The translations under genes and the position numbers were made by a program. The notes below the pieces were generated by a model, which made no database searches, was not told where the DNA came from, and saw only the letters and a program-made list of their open reading frames with translations. Below, one piece after another: positions 24,415-32,473 of a stretch of 64,000 nucleotides of DNA (position 1 is the stretch's first letter; every line of letters begins with the position of its first letter). This DNA is from an uncultured Eubacteriales bacterium (GTDB lineage Bacteria; Bacillota; Clostridia; Peptostreptococcales; Anaerovoracaceae), in NCBI GenBank assembly GCA_910583765.1, contig CAJTYS010000022.1:1-64000 (forward strand), given 5' to 3'.

Positions 24415-24726
24415 TTATACGGTCCCCCTTGTGAGCAGGATCCTTCCTGCGATGGCTTCGGGATCTATTTTATAAATACCCTGCGACACCTGCTCTTTCA
24501 AGGCTGCGACCTTTTCCTCGGACACTGCCTGAAACACTTGGCCCGCGACTTCTTTCTTCGCGGCCTCTTCCAGCTTTTCTTCTGCGATCTGCCTTGAATT
24601 GGTATTGATCATGATCTGGTCAAATTTTTTCCCATTCTCTGATACAGACGCTGATTTTGCGCTTTTCACTGCTGTATTGACTGGATTGAGATAAGCATTC
24701 GTTGCAGAATCTATTGAAATTTTCAT
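24415..24726 (-). CDS. flgM: Anti-sigma-28 factor FlgM
   Basis: Binds FliA until it is exported through the finished hook-basal body, which opens late gene expression. The C-terminal sigma-binding half has the family pattern (EEKVAALKEQVSQGIYKIDPEAIAGRIL). The start is set at ATG 24726 because GGAGGT lies seven bases upstream; 103 residues. It is the first gene after a sigma-28 promoter, so FlgM is made by the sigma it restrains. Confidence 0.9.
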   Translation of the reverse strand: MKISIDSATNAYLNPVNTAVKSAKSASVSENGKKFDQIMINTNSRQIAEEKLEEAAKKEVAGQVFQAVSEEKVAALKEQVSQGIYKIDPEAIAGRILLTRGTV

Positions 24727-24779
24727 TATATGCACCTCCCTATAGCCCTTAAGCTGTGCATTCGGACTGCTATATTAAT

Positions 24780-24806
24780 TTATCGTCATTTTTGCCGGAA
24801 ATATTA
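24780..24806 (-). promoter_or_regulatory. Sigma-28 (FliA) promoter of the flgM-csrA operon
   Basis: Minus strand: TAAT (24806-24803), 15-base spacer, GACGATAA (24787-24780), close to the clostridial/Bacillus sigma-28 form TAAA-N15-GCCGATAA. It overlaps the stop of the upstream nucleotidyltransferase gene. The start point would be near 24773, about 47 bases before flgM. Confidence 0.75.
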
Positions 24807-26066
24807 AGTATTATTTCCGGGCTCTTTCTTTTTTTTAAATTTTTCTTTCAGCGGCTGAATGAAGCTGAATTTGCTTTTGATGGCAGCTTTCTTTTTTCCT
24901 AGGGCATGTTTGATGTTGACACAGCGGCGAAGGATGGAGTATTTTGCTTTTCGCCATTGTCTGCCTGTGAGCCGCTTGAGCCAGCACAAAGGCAATAGAT
25001 ATCCCGATTTCTCCAATTCTGGATAAATCGTTTCCATGTAATCCCGATCCGGAAACCATAGTTCAATCAGTTCCCGCCGTTTTTCCCGCTTCAAATCCCT
25101 GGCATAAATATCAGCCACCTCTTTTACTAGCGGCAGCAGCTGTTCATTCTCTTCTCTGGCCTCTGTGCCTTTTGACGTGATGTAGGTTTCCATGGCCATC
25201 AGCAGCTCCAAGTCTTCCCCAAAATCCTCCACCTGTCCGAACCACATGGCTGCCAGTTTTACGATCATTTCACCGAACCAGTCGATCTCCAGACGCTTTA
25301 ATTCTTTATTGATTTCTTTCCAATCCAGGCGTTCATAGCAGCGCAGATAGCACTGCCATAGATCCAGCATGTCTCGAATTTCCAGGTGGCCTCTGGCATA
25401 CCGCTCCGCCAGCAATGCGATATAATAAAGATAGAAATCATTGGCATCCTGCATATGCAGATATTGACTGCCTTTTTTCGTTTTAAAAGGCTTTGGCGGG
25501 AGAGAGAAATATTTTGTCGTCTTCTTGTTGGTAAACACCAGCTTTTCAATAAACAGAACATAAAGGCCGCTGCTCTTGTAGAACCAGCGATCACCCGGGT
25601 TGATATCCTGGCCTCGAGGCGCTTTTTCTTCAAAATCCAAAGCGTTCATGGCTTTGACCAAAGCTTCCGCCTTTCCTGATTCTACGAGAAAACGCAGAGG
25701 AGCCGGATAACGCTGCTCTCTCTTTTCATAACAGTTCCGCAATATGGTTTCTTCCAGCTCCATGGCATGAATCTTCGCACGTTCTAATGCAGCGGTCACT
25801 TCTTTTTCCACGGTCTGATACCGCTCTTGGGTGATGACCGTGTAATGATACCGCTCTTCAAACATGCTCCGCCACTTCATCAGACCTTTTGCTGACATGC
25901 TAATCACTGGCCCATACAGCACATTGGTCACATGATGGTAGTCGGCCAGCTTGTACAATTTGCCCCAATCAGGTTCGTTTTGCCATGCTGGTATGCTGTC
26001 ATTGTTCACCACAGCTGACAGCAGCGCTAAAAGGCACTGCAGTTCATAGTCTTTGTTTTTGTTCAT
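24804..26066 (-). CDS. Nucleotidyltransferase-fold family protein (NTP_transf_5-like), probably inactive
   Basis: Resembles the uncharacterised nucleotidyltransferase family PF14907: an N-terminal helical region (about 1-90), a mid region where an LKG...R...DxDxLV active site would be, and the later RDMLDLWQCY segment (about 222-231). At the expected catalytic site the sequence reads MELEETIL...RYPAPLRFLVESG, with the Asp pair replaced, so catalysis is unlikely. 420 residues with a Lys-rich C-terminal tail. It overlaps the ABC ATPase by 23 bases. Its place among flagellar genes is unusual; role unknown. Confidence 0.6.
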   Translation of the reverse strand: MNKNKDYELQCLLALLSAVVNNDSIPAWQNEPDWGKLYKLADYHHVTNVLYGPVISMSAKGLMKWRSMFEERYHYTVITQERYQTVEKEVTAALERAKIHAMELEETILRNCYEKREQRYPAPLRFLVESGKAEALVKAMNALDFEEKAPRGQDINPGDRWFYKSSGLYVLFIEKLVFTNKKTTKYFSLPPKPFKTKKGSQYLHMQDANDFYLYYIALLAERYARGHLEIRDMLDLWQCYLRCYERLDWKEINKELKRLEIDWFGEMIVKLAAMWFGQVEDFGEDLELLMAMETYITSKGTEAREENEQLLPLVKEVADIYARDLKREKRRELIELWFPDRDYMETIYPELEKSGYLLPLCWLKRLTGRQWRKAKYSILRRCVNIKHALGKKKAAIKSKFSFIQPLKEKFKKKKEPGNNT

Positions 26067-26808
26067 TCCTAATGCGCCTCTCTTCTATAACATCAAAGGC
26101 TTTGTAGTTATATACTGCCCTCTTTTCATCTGCGATCAGACGGCCCGCGGATAATGTGAGCACTCGCTTTTTCATAATAGACACCAGTTCCTTGTCATGG
26201 CTTCCTATGATAATGGTCACGCCCAACCGATTCAGTTCATCCAGCAGACACATCAAGTCCCAGGCTTTATCGGAATCCAGGTTGGCTGTGGGCTCATCCG
26301 CGATGAGGATGCCTGGGTTGACCACTAGCGCTCTTGCCAGCAGCACTCTTGCGGTCTCACCCGCGGAAATTTCATCTGGAAAAGCCCAGATCCGGTGGGA
26401 GACTCCTACTGTCCGCAGTGTCTGTATGACTCTTTTTTTGAAAAGCCGCTGTGGTTGGCCTGTCGCGCGCATGGCCAGTTCCAAGTTCTCATAAACGCTG
26501 CGGTCCCGGAGAAGTCCATACTCCTCCTGCATCAACCCAATTTTCCTGCGCAAAAAAGGGACTTCCCATTCCGCAAGGGAAGTCACTTCTGTTCCTTTTA
26601 CCCAGATTTCCCCTTTGCTGGGCAAAAGCTGTCTGCTGATCAATTTTAAAAGAGTGCTTTTGCCTGCTCCGCTTCGACCGATCACGAAGACGAATTCCCC
26701 TGTTTCCACAGAAAACGAAACGTTTTCCAATGCGTATTCCCCTTCGCCGTACAGCTTATCTACGTTTTTAAAAATGATCTCTTTTTCTTTTTTCTTTTCC
26801 CTTCTCAT
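26044..26808 (-). CDS. Orphan ABC transporter ATP-binding protein (FtsE-like)
   Basis: ABC ATPase with Walker A GRSGAGKST (about residues 43-51), Q-loop in LMQEEYGLL, an altered signature ISAGETARV in place of LSGGQ/LSGGE, Walker B with ILIADEPTANLD, and H-loop GSHD. FtsE and LolD are the closest classes by pattern. 254 residues. No permease (FtsX) gene lies nearby; instead it is fused in operon to the nucleotidyltransferase-fold gene. A charged 25-residue C-terminal extension follows the core. It may drive a non-transport process linked to assembly, but this is a guess. Confidence 0.78.
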   Translation of the reverse strand: MRREKKKEKEIIFKNVDKLYGEGEYALENVSFSVETGEFVFVIGRSGAGKSTLLKLISRQLLPSKGEIWVKGTEVTSLAEWEVPFLRRKIGLMQEEYGLLRDRSVYENLELAMRATGQPQRLFKKRVIQTLRTVGVSHRIWAFPDEISAGETARVLLARALVVNPGILIADEPTANLDSDKAWDLMCLLDELNRLGVTIIIGSHDKELVSIMKKRVLTLSAGRLIADEKRAVYNYKAFDVIEERRIRNEQKQRL

Positions 26809-26821
26809 GCCCCTAATCCTT

Positions 26822-26883
26822 AAAAAGGGGAATCACAGCCCCGCTGGTGATCAATCCGGCAGATCCTGCAATCCCCTCTTTAT
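26822..26883 (-). terminator. Probable terminator after the fliD-fliS-fliT operon
   Basis: Minus strand: AAAGAGGGGA near the fliT-like stop pairs with TTCCCCTTTTT about 40 bases on (one G-T pair), with a T-run. The long internal loop can fold further. It separates the fliDST unit from the ABC gene, for which no clear promoter is visible. Confidence 0.45.
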
Positions 26884-27305
26884 CATTTCTCGTAAAACGA
26901 ATCTTCCCCTGCGATCCGTCTGCTCATTCTTTCATCAATGATACGAATCTCGTCTAACAATCGCTGACAGCGATTTATGGTTTCAACGACTTTGCCAGCC
27001 ATGTCATCCTGGGCTTCTGCCGCCTTTCCCTGCAGCAGTTCATTGATTTCCTGCTGCGTTTCTTTGCGCAGCTGCATTTTGAAAGCCTGCGCCTCCTGTG
27101 TGTTCATAGCGACTGCTTCCAGTTCTTCTCCCCGCATCTTGAGCAGCATTTCCACAGACACTTGATCGTTCCTGCTCAGACTGTCCCCGATCTCTTTGGT
27201 CAGCCGCAGGACTTCATCCAAATGGCCTGCTCTGCTATGAACTAATTTCAATATGGTCAGCATCCATTCTTTGCGGTATTCGGACATCGGCTCTTTTTCA
27301 TTCAT
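26883..27305 (-). CDS. FliT/FlgN-like flagellar export chaperone
   Basis: Small all-helical protein directly downstream of fliS (4-base overlap), the place of fliT in many genomes. Predicted coiled coils cover most of its 140 residues (EVLRLTKEIGDSLSRNDQ; AFKMQLRKETQQEINELL), and the pattern EMLLKMRGEELEAV resembles the FlgN/FliT fold. It probably binds FliD before export. Sequence identity to true FliT is too weak to name it. Confidence 0.65.
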   Translation of the reverse strand: MNEKEPMSEYRKEWMLTILKLVHSRAGHLDEVLRLTKEIGDSLSRNDQVSVEMLLKMRGEELEAVAMNTQEAQAFKMQLRKETQQEINELLQGKAAEAQDDMAGKVVETINRCQRLLDEIRIIDERMSRRIAGEDSFYEK

Positions 27306-27673
27306 TCTGCCTGTTTCCCCGCTTCCTCAAACGCATCACGCAGCTCTTTGACCAGAGGTTTCATTTCTTCGATGATCTGCGGGTTACGGCCAGCCTCTAC
27401 CCTGCTAAGTTCGTAAAGGAAGAAATCATACATCTGCCGAAGTTCTCTGCTAATTCCATATTCTGAGTTCAGGGTGTTTTTCAGATACAGGACGATCTCT
27501 CTGCTCCTGCTGACAGAAGCGTTGAAAAGCGGATAATCTTCCTTTTCCAAAGCTAGTGACGCTCTGGTCAGTCTCTTGATCAATTCATCGTAAAGGAGCA
27601 GGAGCATCTCTCCTGAAGTCATTGTCATCACTGACTGCTCCTTGTATTGCTGATATCCATTATTTAGACTCAT
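27302..27673 (-). CDS. fliS: Flagellin export chaperone FliS
   Basis: Binds the C-terminus of flagellin, stops premature polymerisation and, in Bacillus, links to FliW. Family pattern: YKEQSVMTMTSGEMLLLLYDELIKRL near the N-terminus and LYFLKNTL/YDFFLYELSRVE in the helices. 123 residues, typical. Eighteen bases after fliD. Confidence 0.94.
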   Translation of the reverse strand: MSLNNGYQQYKEQSVMTMTSGEMLLLLYDELIKRLTRASLALEKEDYPLFNASVSRSREIVLYLKNTLNSEYGISRELRQMYDFFLYELSRVEAGRNPQIIEEMKPLVKELRDAFEEAGKQAE

Positions 27674-27690
27674 ATCATTCCTCGCTTTTT

Positions 27691-30135
27691 TTAATATCCG
27701 CCGGACAGCTGTGATAAGTAGCTGCTCTGATTATTCATCTGGGAAATCAGTGATTCCAGCTGTGTGAACTGCGAAATGTAACGATTTTCTTCTGTTTCCA
27801 GACGATCCAACAAACGGTCGATGGTTTTCGCGATGCCGTCCATCTGCGTTTTTATGCTGTTTTCCAAGAGGGACAGCGGTGAATGTTCAGAACCTGCTCT
27901 CTGAACCAAAACGCCTTTTGTCGCACCGACAGTGCCCGTGTACCGGTTCATGACGGTTTTCATGTTTTCCATGAGTCCACCAGATACCTGGTTGCCGTCT
28001 GCGTCTGTGCCGGCTGTCCTGGTAAAGAGTTCTTCTACTTTTTCAGGATCTGTTTCCAGCGCTGCCTTGAATTTGGCTTCATCAAAGACCAGTTTTCCAT
28101 TATCCGAGTAGGTGGAGGAAACGGAAATTCCGATTTCTGACAGCGCCTGACGGTCTGCGGAAGGCAGGATGAAACGCAAGTCATTAGCAAATCTTCTCAG
28201 GTCAGAGTCGCCATAGAACAAGCCCACCTTGGCCTGCTCGTTCCACTCCTTGATTTCTGACTCAGACATGTCTTCCTTCTGGCTGCCTGTCAACGGACTG
28301 TTGCAGTCGCGATTCGGCTTTGTTTTCAGCTCTTTGTTGACCTGTTCTAGGATCTCGTTGAAAGCATTGATCATGTCTTTGACGACTTTTGTGGTATTTT
28401 CCGTGTCAACCTTTGCGTCAAAAGTGATGGCTTCCGTGTCATCAATCTTGTTGCCGTCTTTATCATATCCGAATGTGCCTTTCAGACTGACAGTCATGCC
28501 GTCCATAGTAAAGGCGTTGCTGTCACGATAAATATCAACGGCTTCATCTTCACCCGCATACTGAACGGAAACAATCGCGTCCTGACCATTGACAGCCTTT
28601 CCATTTGTTCCTGCGCCAAACAGTACATCGGAAAAGGCGCCTTCCATCTTGATTTCTCCGCTGGCACCCTTCTGATTGGAAGTGATGACAAAACGGTCAG
28701 AGTTCTTCTGATAGGAAATCTTCACATCGGCATCGCTCTTGTTGATCGCGTCCATGACTTCCTGCACAGTGCTGTCCGCAGTGATGCCAGTGATCTTAAC
28801 GCCATTGATCGTCAAATCCAGTTCCTGACCATCTGCGAGAGCCTCTGTCCCTGCCAAACCGGAATCTTTGATTTTTCCATCCAGATTAACCCTGTTGGAA
28901 GTGTGCATGTTCACGCCAAAGAGACCGCTTGCTCCCAGCATGCCCGCGCTTCCGTCCGCGATGGACAGTGTGGCGGTTTTATCCTCCTCATAAACAAAGT
29001 TTCCATTCGCATCTTTTATCTGATTTCCATCTTTATCTGTTGCGATTTTACTAGCATTCGTTGTCTGGAACGTTAGTTTGGAGGTGTCTGTGCCATCTAC
29101 TGGGCTCAAGTCTACCTTGATCCGATTCTTTCCAAAGGCAGAATTCAGTTTTGTCTGAAGTTCATCCTTCAATTCCGTCATATTCTTCAAATCATCGCTG
29201 AGCTTGATTTCTTTTTTCACGCCGTTGTATTCAAATGTCAGGGTCTTGCCTGCCAGCATTTCTGTCATGGTGGTCTCTTTAATGGCGGAAGCTTCGTTTT
29301 TCGCCTCTACTGCCACACCCTTTTCCAGCTTTATGTTTGCTTCCAGTTTTTCGCCTTCGCCAATAAAGCCCAGGTGTTCTAAAACACGGCCAGTGCCGCC
29401 AGCGAGCTCAAAGGTGTTTCCGCTTCCATCTTTGCTGGTGAGGGTCAGCTTGCCATCAGCGTTGACGCCTGCTGACAAAAGCGTGTTCAATTTTGCTGTG
29501 GTCCCGTTGTTATCCACTATGACATCTGCCTGTTCAAAGGCCTTGTTCAAAGCTTTTGCCAAGTCTTCCGGCTTGTTAAAATCAAGATCCGGATCATCTT
29601 CTATCTTGGCAAAGATGACCTGGTCACCGTATTTAAACTCGATCTCCTGTCCAACAACCAAATTTTTCGATGTGGTCGTGCTGAAGTCATTGGCCATGGC
29701 TCCAAACACCAGCTTGTTTGTGGATACTGTGCTGCCGGTGATCTTTGCGTCAGCAGCCATCTGTTTGACTCCTGTGATGGAGAACAGGTCAGCGGAATTC
29801 GCGGCGCCTGTCACGCTGACGTATTTACTGTTTTCTCCTACTGCCGTGATATTGGTTCTGGAAAAGAGCTGATTACTGCTCAGATTAGTGGCAGATGAAG
29901 AATAAGACGCATAAGTATTCACAAAATTGTAGCCTTTATCTATAATGCCTCTCAAAGCTGTCTGCTGCCACTGCAGCTTATCTGACTTTTGCTTTTGCTG
30001 TTCGATTTTTGTTCTAGTCCCATAGGTCAGCTGTTCGATCAATGTGTCTCGATCCAGCCCGCTGGATAGTCCACCATATCCTCTGAGGGAGGAAGTGGAG
30101 CTAAGGCCTCCAGTTATTGAGTTAATTGATGCCAT
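27691..30135 (-). CDS. fliD: Flagellar filament cap protein FliD
   Basis: Forms the cap under which flagellin polymerises. The N-terminal FliD_N domain (GLSSGLDRDTLIEQL, about residues 22-36) and C-terminal FliD_C with long coiled coil (LDRLETEENRYISQFTQLE) are clear. At about 814 residues it is long for FliD (usually 450-650); the extra length is in variable surface domains in the middle. Start placed at ATG 30135, eight bases after AAGGAG; an in-frame GTG at 30144 overlaps that site. Driven by the sigma-28 promoter at 30.2 kb. Confidence 0.93.
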   Translation of the reverse strand: MASINSITGGLSSTSSLRGYGGLSSGLDRDTLIEQLTYGTRTKIEQQKQKSDKLQWQQTALRGIIDKGYNFVNTYASYSSSATNLSSNQLFSRTNITAVGENSKYVSVTGAANSADLFSITGVKQMAADAKITGSTVSTNKLVFGAMANDFSTTTSKNLVVGQEIEFKYGDQVIFAKIEDDPDLDFNKPEDLAKALNKAFEQADVIVDNNGTTAKLNTLLSAGVNADGKLTLTSKDGSGNTFELAGGTGRVLEHLGFIGEGEKLEANIKLEKGVAVEAKNEASAIKETTMTEMLAGKTLTFEYNGVKKEIKLSDDLKNMTELKDELQTKLNSAFGKNRIKVDLSPVDGTDTSKLTFQTTNASKIATDKDGNQIKDANGNFVYEEDKTATLSIADGSAGMLGASGLFGVNMHTSNRVNLDGKIKDSGLAGTEALADGQELDLTINGVKITGITADSTVQEVMDAINKSDADVKISYQKNSDRFVITSNQKGASGEIKMEGAFSDVLFGAGTNGKAVNGQDAIVSVQYAGEDEAVDIYRDSNAFTMDGMTVSLKGTFGYDKDGNKIDDTEAITFDAKVDTENTTKVVKDMINAFNEILEQVNKELKTKPNRDCNSPLTGSQKEDMSESEIKEWNEQAKVGLFYGDSDLRRFANDLRFILPSADRQALSEIGISVSSTYSDNGKLVFDEAKFKAALETDPEKVEELFTRTAGTDADGNQVSGGLMENMKTVMNRYTGTVGATKGVLVQRAGSEHSPLSLLENSIKTQMDGIAKTIDRLLDRLETEENRYISQFTQLESLISQMNNQSSYLSQLSGGY

Positions 30136-30189
30136 CCTGATCACTCCTTTTTATATCTAATCTTTTCATATACAAGTTATCTTATTGGT

Positions 30190-30216
30190 TTATCGGCAGT
30201 TTTCCAGTGAAAATTA
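30190..30216 (-). promoter_or_regulatory. Sigma-28 (FliA) promoter of fliD-fliS
   Basis: Minus strand: TAAT (30216-30213), 15-base spacer, GCCGATAA (30197-30190), a full -10 match for FliA promoters. The start near 30183 gives a leader of about 48 bases. Confidence 0.85.
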
Positions 30217-30219
30217 ATA

Positions 30220-30245
30220 GAGAAAGCAATAAAAATCGCTTTCTC
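30220..30245 (-). terminator. Terminator at the end of the long flagellar operon
   Basis: GAGAAAGC (30220-30227) pairs with GCTTTCTC (30238-30245), eight pairs, followed on the minus strand by TATTAATTTT. It lies 14 bases after the ComFB-protein stop and overlaps the region of the fliD promoter -35, so one operon ends where the next begins. Confidence 0.65.
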
Positions 30246-30258
30246 CTGCATCTTTTTG

Positions 30259-31659
30259 TCAGTGGTGCGGAAATTCGTCCACAGTCATGGAGGCCTTTGT
30301 GATTTCTACGATTAACTGACCCGCAAAGCGTTTTTCATAAAAATTCAGCAGCGGCGATACCGCATTTTTGTTGACCACCACGTACTTGGCCGGCAAGTGG
30401 GTCAGAGCCAAGGCAATGGTGTCCTCAATACAGCGGCTGCAGTCGCAGTGTCCGAACTGTCTGATATATCTTGGGGCTTGTTCCCGCACTAGGTACTCCA
30501 TGACATTGACAGTAGCAAAATCCGGTTCTGCTTCCTTTGGCGCTGCTTTTTCCGGTTCTGGTTCTGGCGCAGCTGCCGCAGGTGCCTGTGATTCCGCGCT
30601 AGGCGTTTCGGCCGTCTGATCAGCAGCTTCCGTTTTGAGCTGTCCCTCTGCTTTTGGTGGTTCCGGCATAGGCGCCTGGGCTGGTGCTATGGATTCATCT
30701 GCCGCAGGTGCTTGCTTCGGTGTTTCTGCGGCTGGAGCCGCTTCAACCTGCTCTTGCTCTGGCGCCGCAGATGCCATGGGTTCTGGCTGCGACTCCTGTG
30801 GAGCCTGTGGAGTTTCAGTTTCTGCGGCTGGTTCGGATGTCACAGCAGCAGCTAGCGTTTCCGTTTCCTGTGAAGCGTTCTGTGTCTCATCTGGCCGCGC
30901 TGCCGCAGGTGCGTCCTCTTGCTCTGGCGCTGCCTCAGAAACCGATGCAGCAGCTAATGGTTTCGAGGCAACGGCCGCTGTTTCCTGGCTCAATGCCGAG
31001 TCAGCCGGTGTCTTTTCTGCTGGAGCAGTTGTTTCTGCGGCTGGCTCTGCCGCGGCTGCCGATTCTGCTGTCTCCGCTGCAGCTGGCAAATCCGGCAATC
31101 CTTCGGAGCCAGCACTGTCAGATGCCTCTGGAGCCGCCTGTCCTTCAGTCTTCACCCCATCCGGAAGGTCCGGCAGATCAGGCAGGTCGTCTGCCTTTTC
31201 AGCCTCTGCCTCCTGCGGCAGATCCGGAAGGTCCGGCAAGTTTGGATTTTCTTTCAAATAATCTTCCAGCTCTGCTTCCAATGCGTCTTTCACAGATTCC
31301 GCGATAGGGTTTTCCTCACTGGATGTATGGACCACGGAAACCTGTGGGATCTCCTTTGGCTCCGCAGAAGCGTTTTCTGCTGTGGCCGAGCTGGACGCAG
31401 CGCCGCCTTCTGAGCTTACCGCTGACGCGGCGCCATTCTCCTGTGAAGGCGCTTTCCCCGCGGCAGCCTGCTGTTGAGACGAGCCCTGCTGCCCTTCTTC
31501 CTGGTCTTCTAAAGCCGGAGCAGCGGCCTCTGCCGGCTCTGGCGCGGGTTCTTCACTTTCTGTCTTTTTCAACTGCACGGGAGGCGCAGCGGAACCGCTC
31601 TTCTTTCCTTGGGACAGAAGATTCAATACATGATCCGTTTTATTTGTTCGCTTTGCCAT
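30259..31659 (-). CDS. Disordered Ala/Glu/Pro-rich protein with C-terminal ComFB domain
   Basis: A 466-residue protein with three parts. The first 25 residues are basic (MAKRTNKTDHVLNLLSQGKK), like the ATPase-stimulating N-termini of ParB or TlpT/ParP-type ParA partners. Residues about 25-380 are low-complexity Ala/Glu/Pro/Ser, with repeats of LPDLPDLP near 140-195. The last 87 residues match the ComFB family: VNVMEYLVREQ, cysteines C405, C407 and C410, then IALALTHLPAKYVV. ComFB proteins have been reported as cyclic-di-GMP receptors in cyanobacteria. It directly follows a ParA gene (11-base gap) at the end of the flagellar operon, so I infer a cargo adaptor for ParA. Codon-biased Ala runs produce long spurious frames on the other strand. 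Confidence 0.7.
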   Translation of the reverse strand: MAKRTNKTDHVLNLLSQGKKSGSAAPPVQLKKTESEEPAPEPAEAAAPALEDQEEGQQGSSQQQAAAGKAPSQENGAASAVSSEGGAASSSATAENASAEPKEIPQVSVVHTSSEENPIAESVKDALEAELEDYLKENPNLPDLPDLPQEAEAEKADDLPDLPDLPDGVKTEGQAAPEASDSAGSEGLPDLPAAAETAESAAAAEPAAETTAPAEKTPADSALSQETAAVASKPLAAASVSEAAPEQEDAPAAARPDETQNASQETETLAAAVTSEPAAETETPQAPQESQPEPMASAAPEQEQVEAAPAAETPKQAPAADESIAPAQAPMPEPPKAEGQLKTEAADQTAETPSAESQAPAAAAPEPEPEKAAPKEAEPDFATVNVMEYLVREQAPRYIRQFGHCDCSRCIEDTIALALTHLPAKYVVVNKNAVSPLLNFYEKRFAGQLIVEITKASMTVDEFPHH

Positions 31660-31670
31660 GCTGCCTCCTC

Positions 31671-32450
31671 CTACTGCTTGATCTTCCTATATACTTCATC
31701 GACAAAATCCTGATAATCCTTGGCTGGATTGGATCTTGGCGCGTAATCCAAAACACACATGCCATGGGCCGGTGCCTCTGCCACGGAAACGCTGCTGCGG
31801 ATCTTTGCGTCAAAGACCCTGGATTCTGCCTGTTCAGCAATGGTTTCAGCCATTTCCAGCACATCTTTGGCCAGATTCGTCCGCTTGTTAAACTTGGTCA
31901 GCAAGATTCCCAGCACATTGAGAGCCGGATTGACAGATGCTTTGACAGCCTGCACGGTTTCCTCCAGCTGGACCAGTCCCACAAGACTCAAAATCTCCGA
32001 AGCCATAGGAATGATCAAATGGTCCGCCGCCGCGTATCCATTTAAGGTCAGGATGTTCAGCGCCGGCGGCGTGTCCATGACAATAAAATCATATTCATCA
32101 CTGACTGGCGCAATGGCGTTTTTCAGCAGTAAATCGCGGCCTTCGCCCTGAAAGGCGAATTCCGCTTCACTCAGCAATATGTTGGAAGAAACGATATCGC
32201 AATCATCTGCCTCCTGAATCGCGTCCCGAATGGGAACATTGTGGGCAAGAACATCGTGGATCGTATATCCTTCATCAATATCCAGTCCCAGGCTGAAGCC
32301 TAGATTTCCCTGTGGATCCAGATCAATCGCCAGGACTTTTGCGCCTTTTTTTCCAAGGCCCGCTGCCAGCGCGCTGGTAGTCGTTGTCTTTCCAACTCCG
32401 CCTTTTTGATTGGTAAGCACGATTGTGATAGCCAATTTCATTCCCTCCAT
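31671..32450 (-). CDS. ParA/Soj-type ATPase
   Basis: Dimerising, DNA-binding ATPase that distributes cargo over the nucleoid. The deviant Walker A KGGVGKTTT is at residues 16-24 with signature Lys K16; Walker A' (LAIDLDPQGN) and Walker B-like VMDTPP follow. 259 residues, Soj type; it lacks the C-terminal membrane helix of MinD/FlhG. The start may be ATG 32450 or 32441. In most Firmicute flagellar operons FlhG (MinD type) and FlhF lie after flhA; both are missing here, and this ParA closes the same operon instead. Its partner is probably the ComFB protein next to it. Possible cargo: chemoreceptor array or flagellar site. Confidence 0.85.
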   Translation of the reverse strand: MEGMKLAITIVLTNQKGGVGKTTTTSALAAGLGKKGAKVLAIDLDPQGNLGFSLGLDIDEGYTIHDVLAHNVPIRDAIQEADDCDIVSSNILLSEAEFAFQGEGRDLLLKNAIAPVSDEYDFIVMDTPPALNILTLNGYAAADHLIIPMASEILSLVGLVQLEETVQAVKASVNPALNVLGILLTKFNKRTNLAKDVLEMAETIAEQAESRVFDAKIRSSVSVAEAPAHGMCVLDYAPRSNPAKDYQDFVDEVYRKIKQ

Positions 32451-32473
32451 CCCGTTTTCTGCTGTGCCGCTGT

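Noticed and set aside
31080..31250. Repeated units that looked like a CRISPR or satellite array
   Set aside because: They are codons of LPDLPDLP amino-acid repeats within the ComFB protein, too few and uneven for a CRISPR.
30635..31261. Ala/Ser-rich 208-residue plus-strand frame
   Set aside because: Antisense to the Ala/Pro-rich ComFB protein; long stop-free stretches on the other strand are expected from GCx codon runs.
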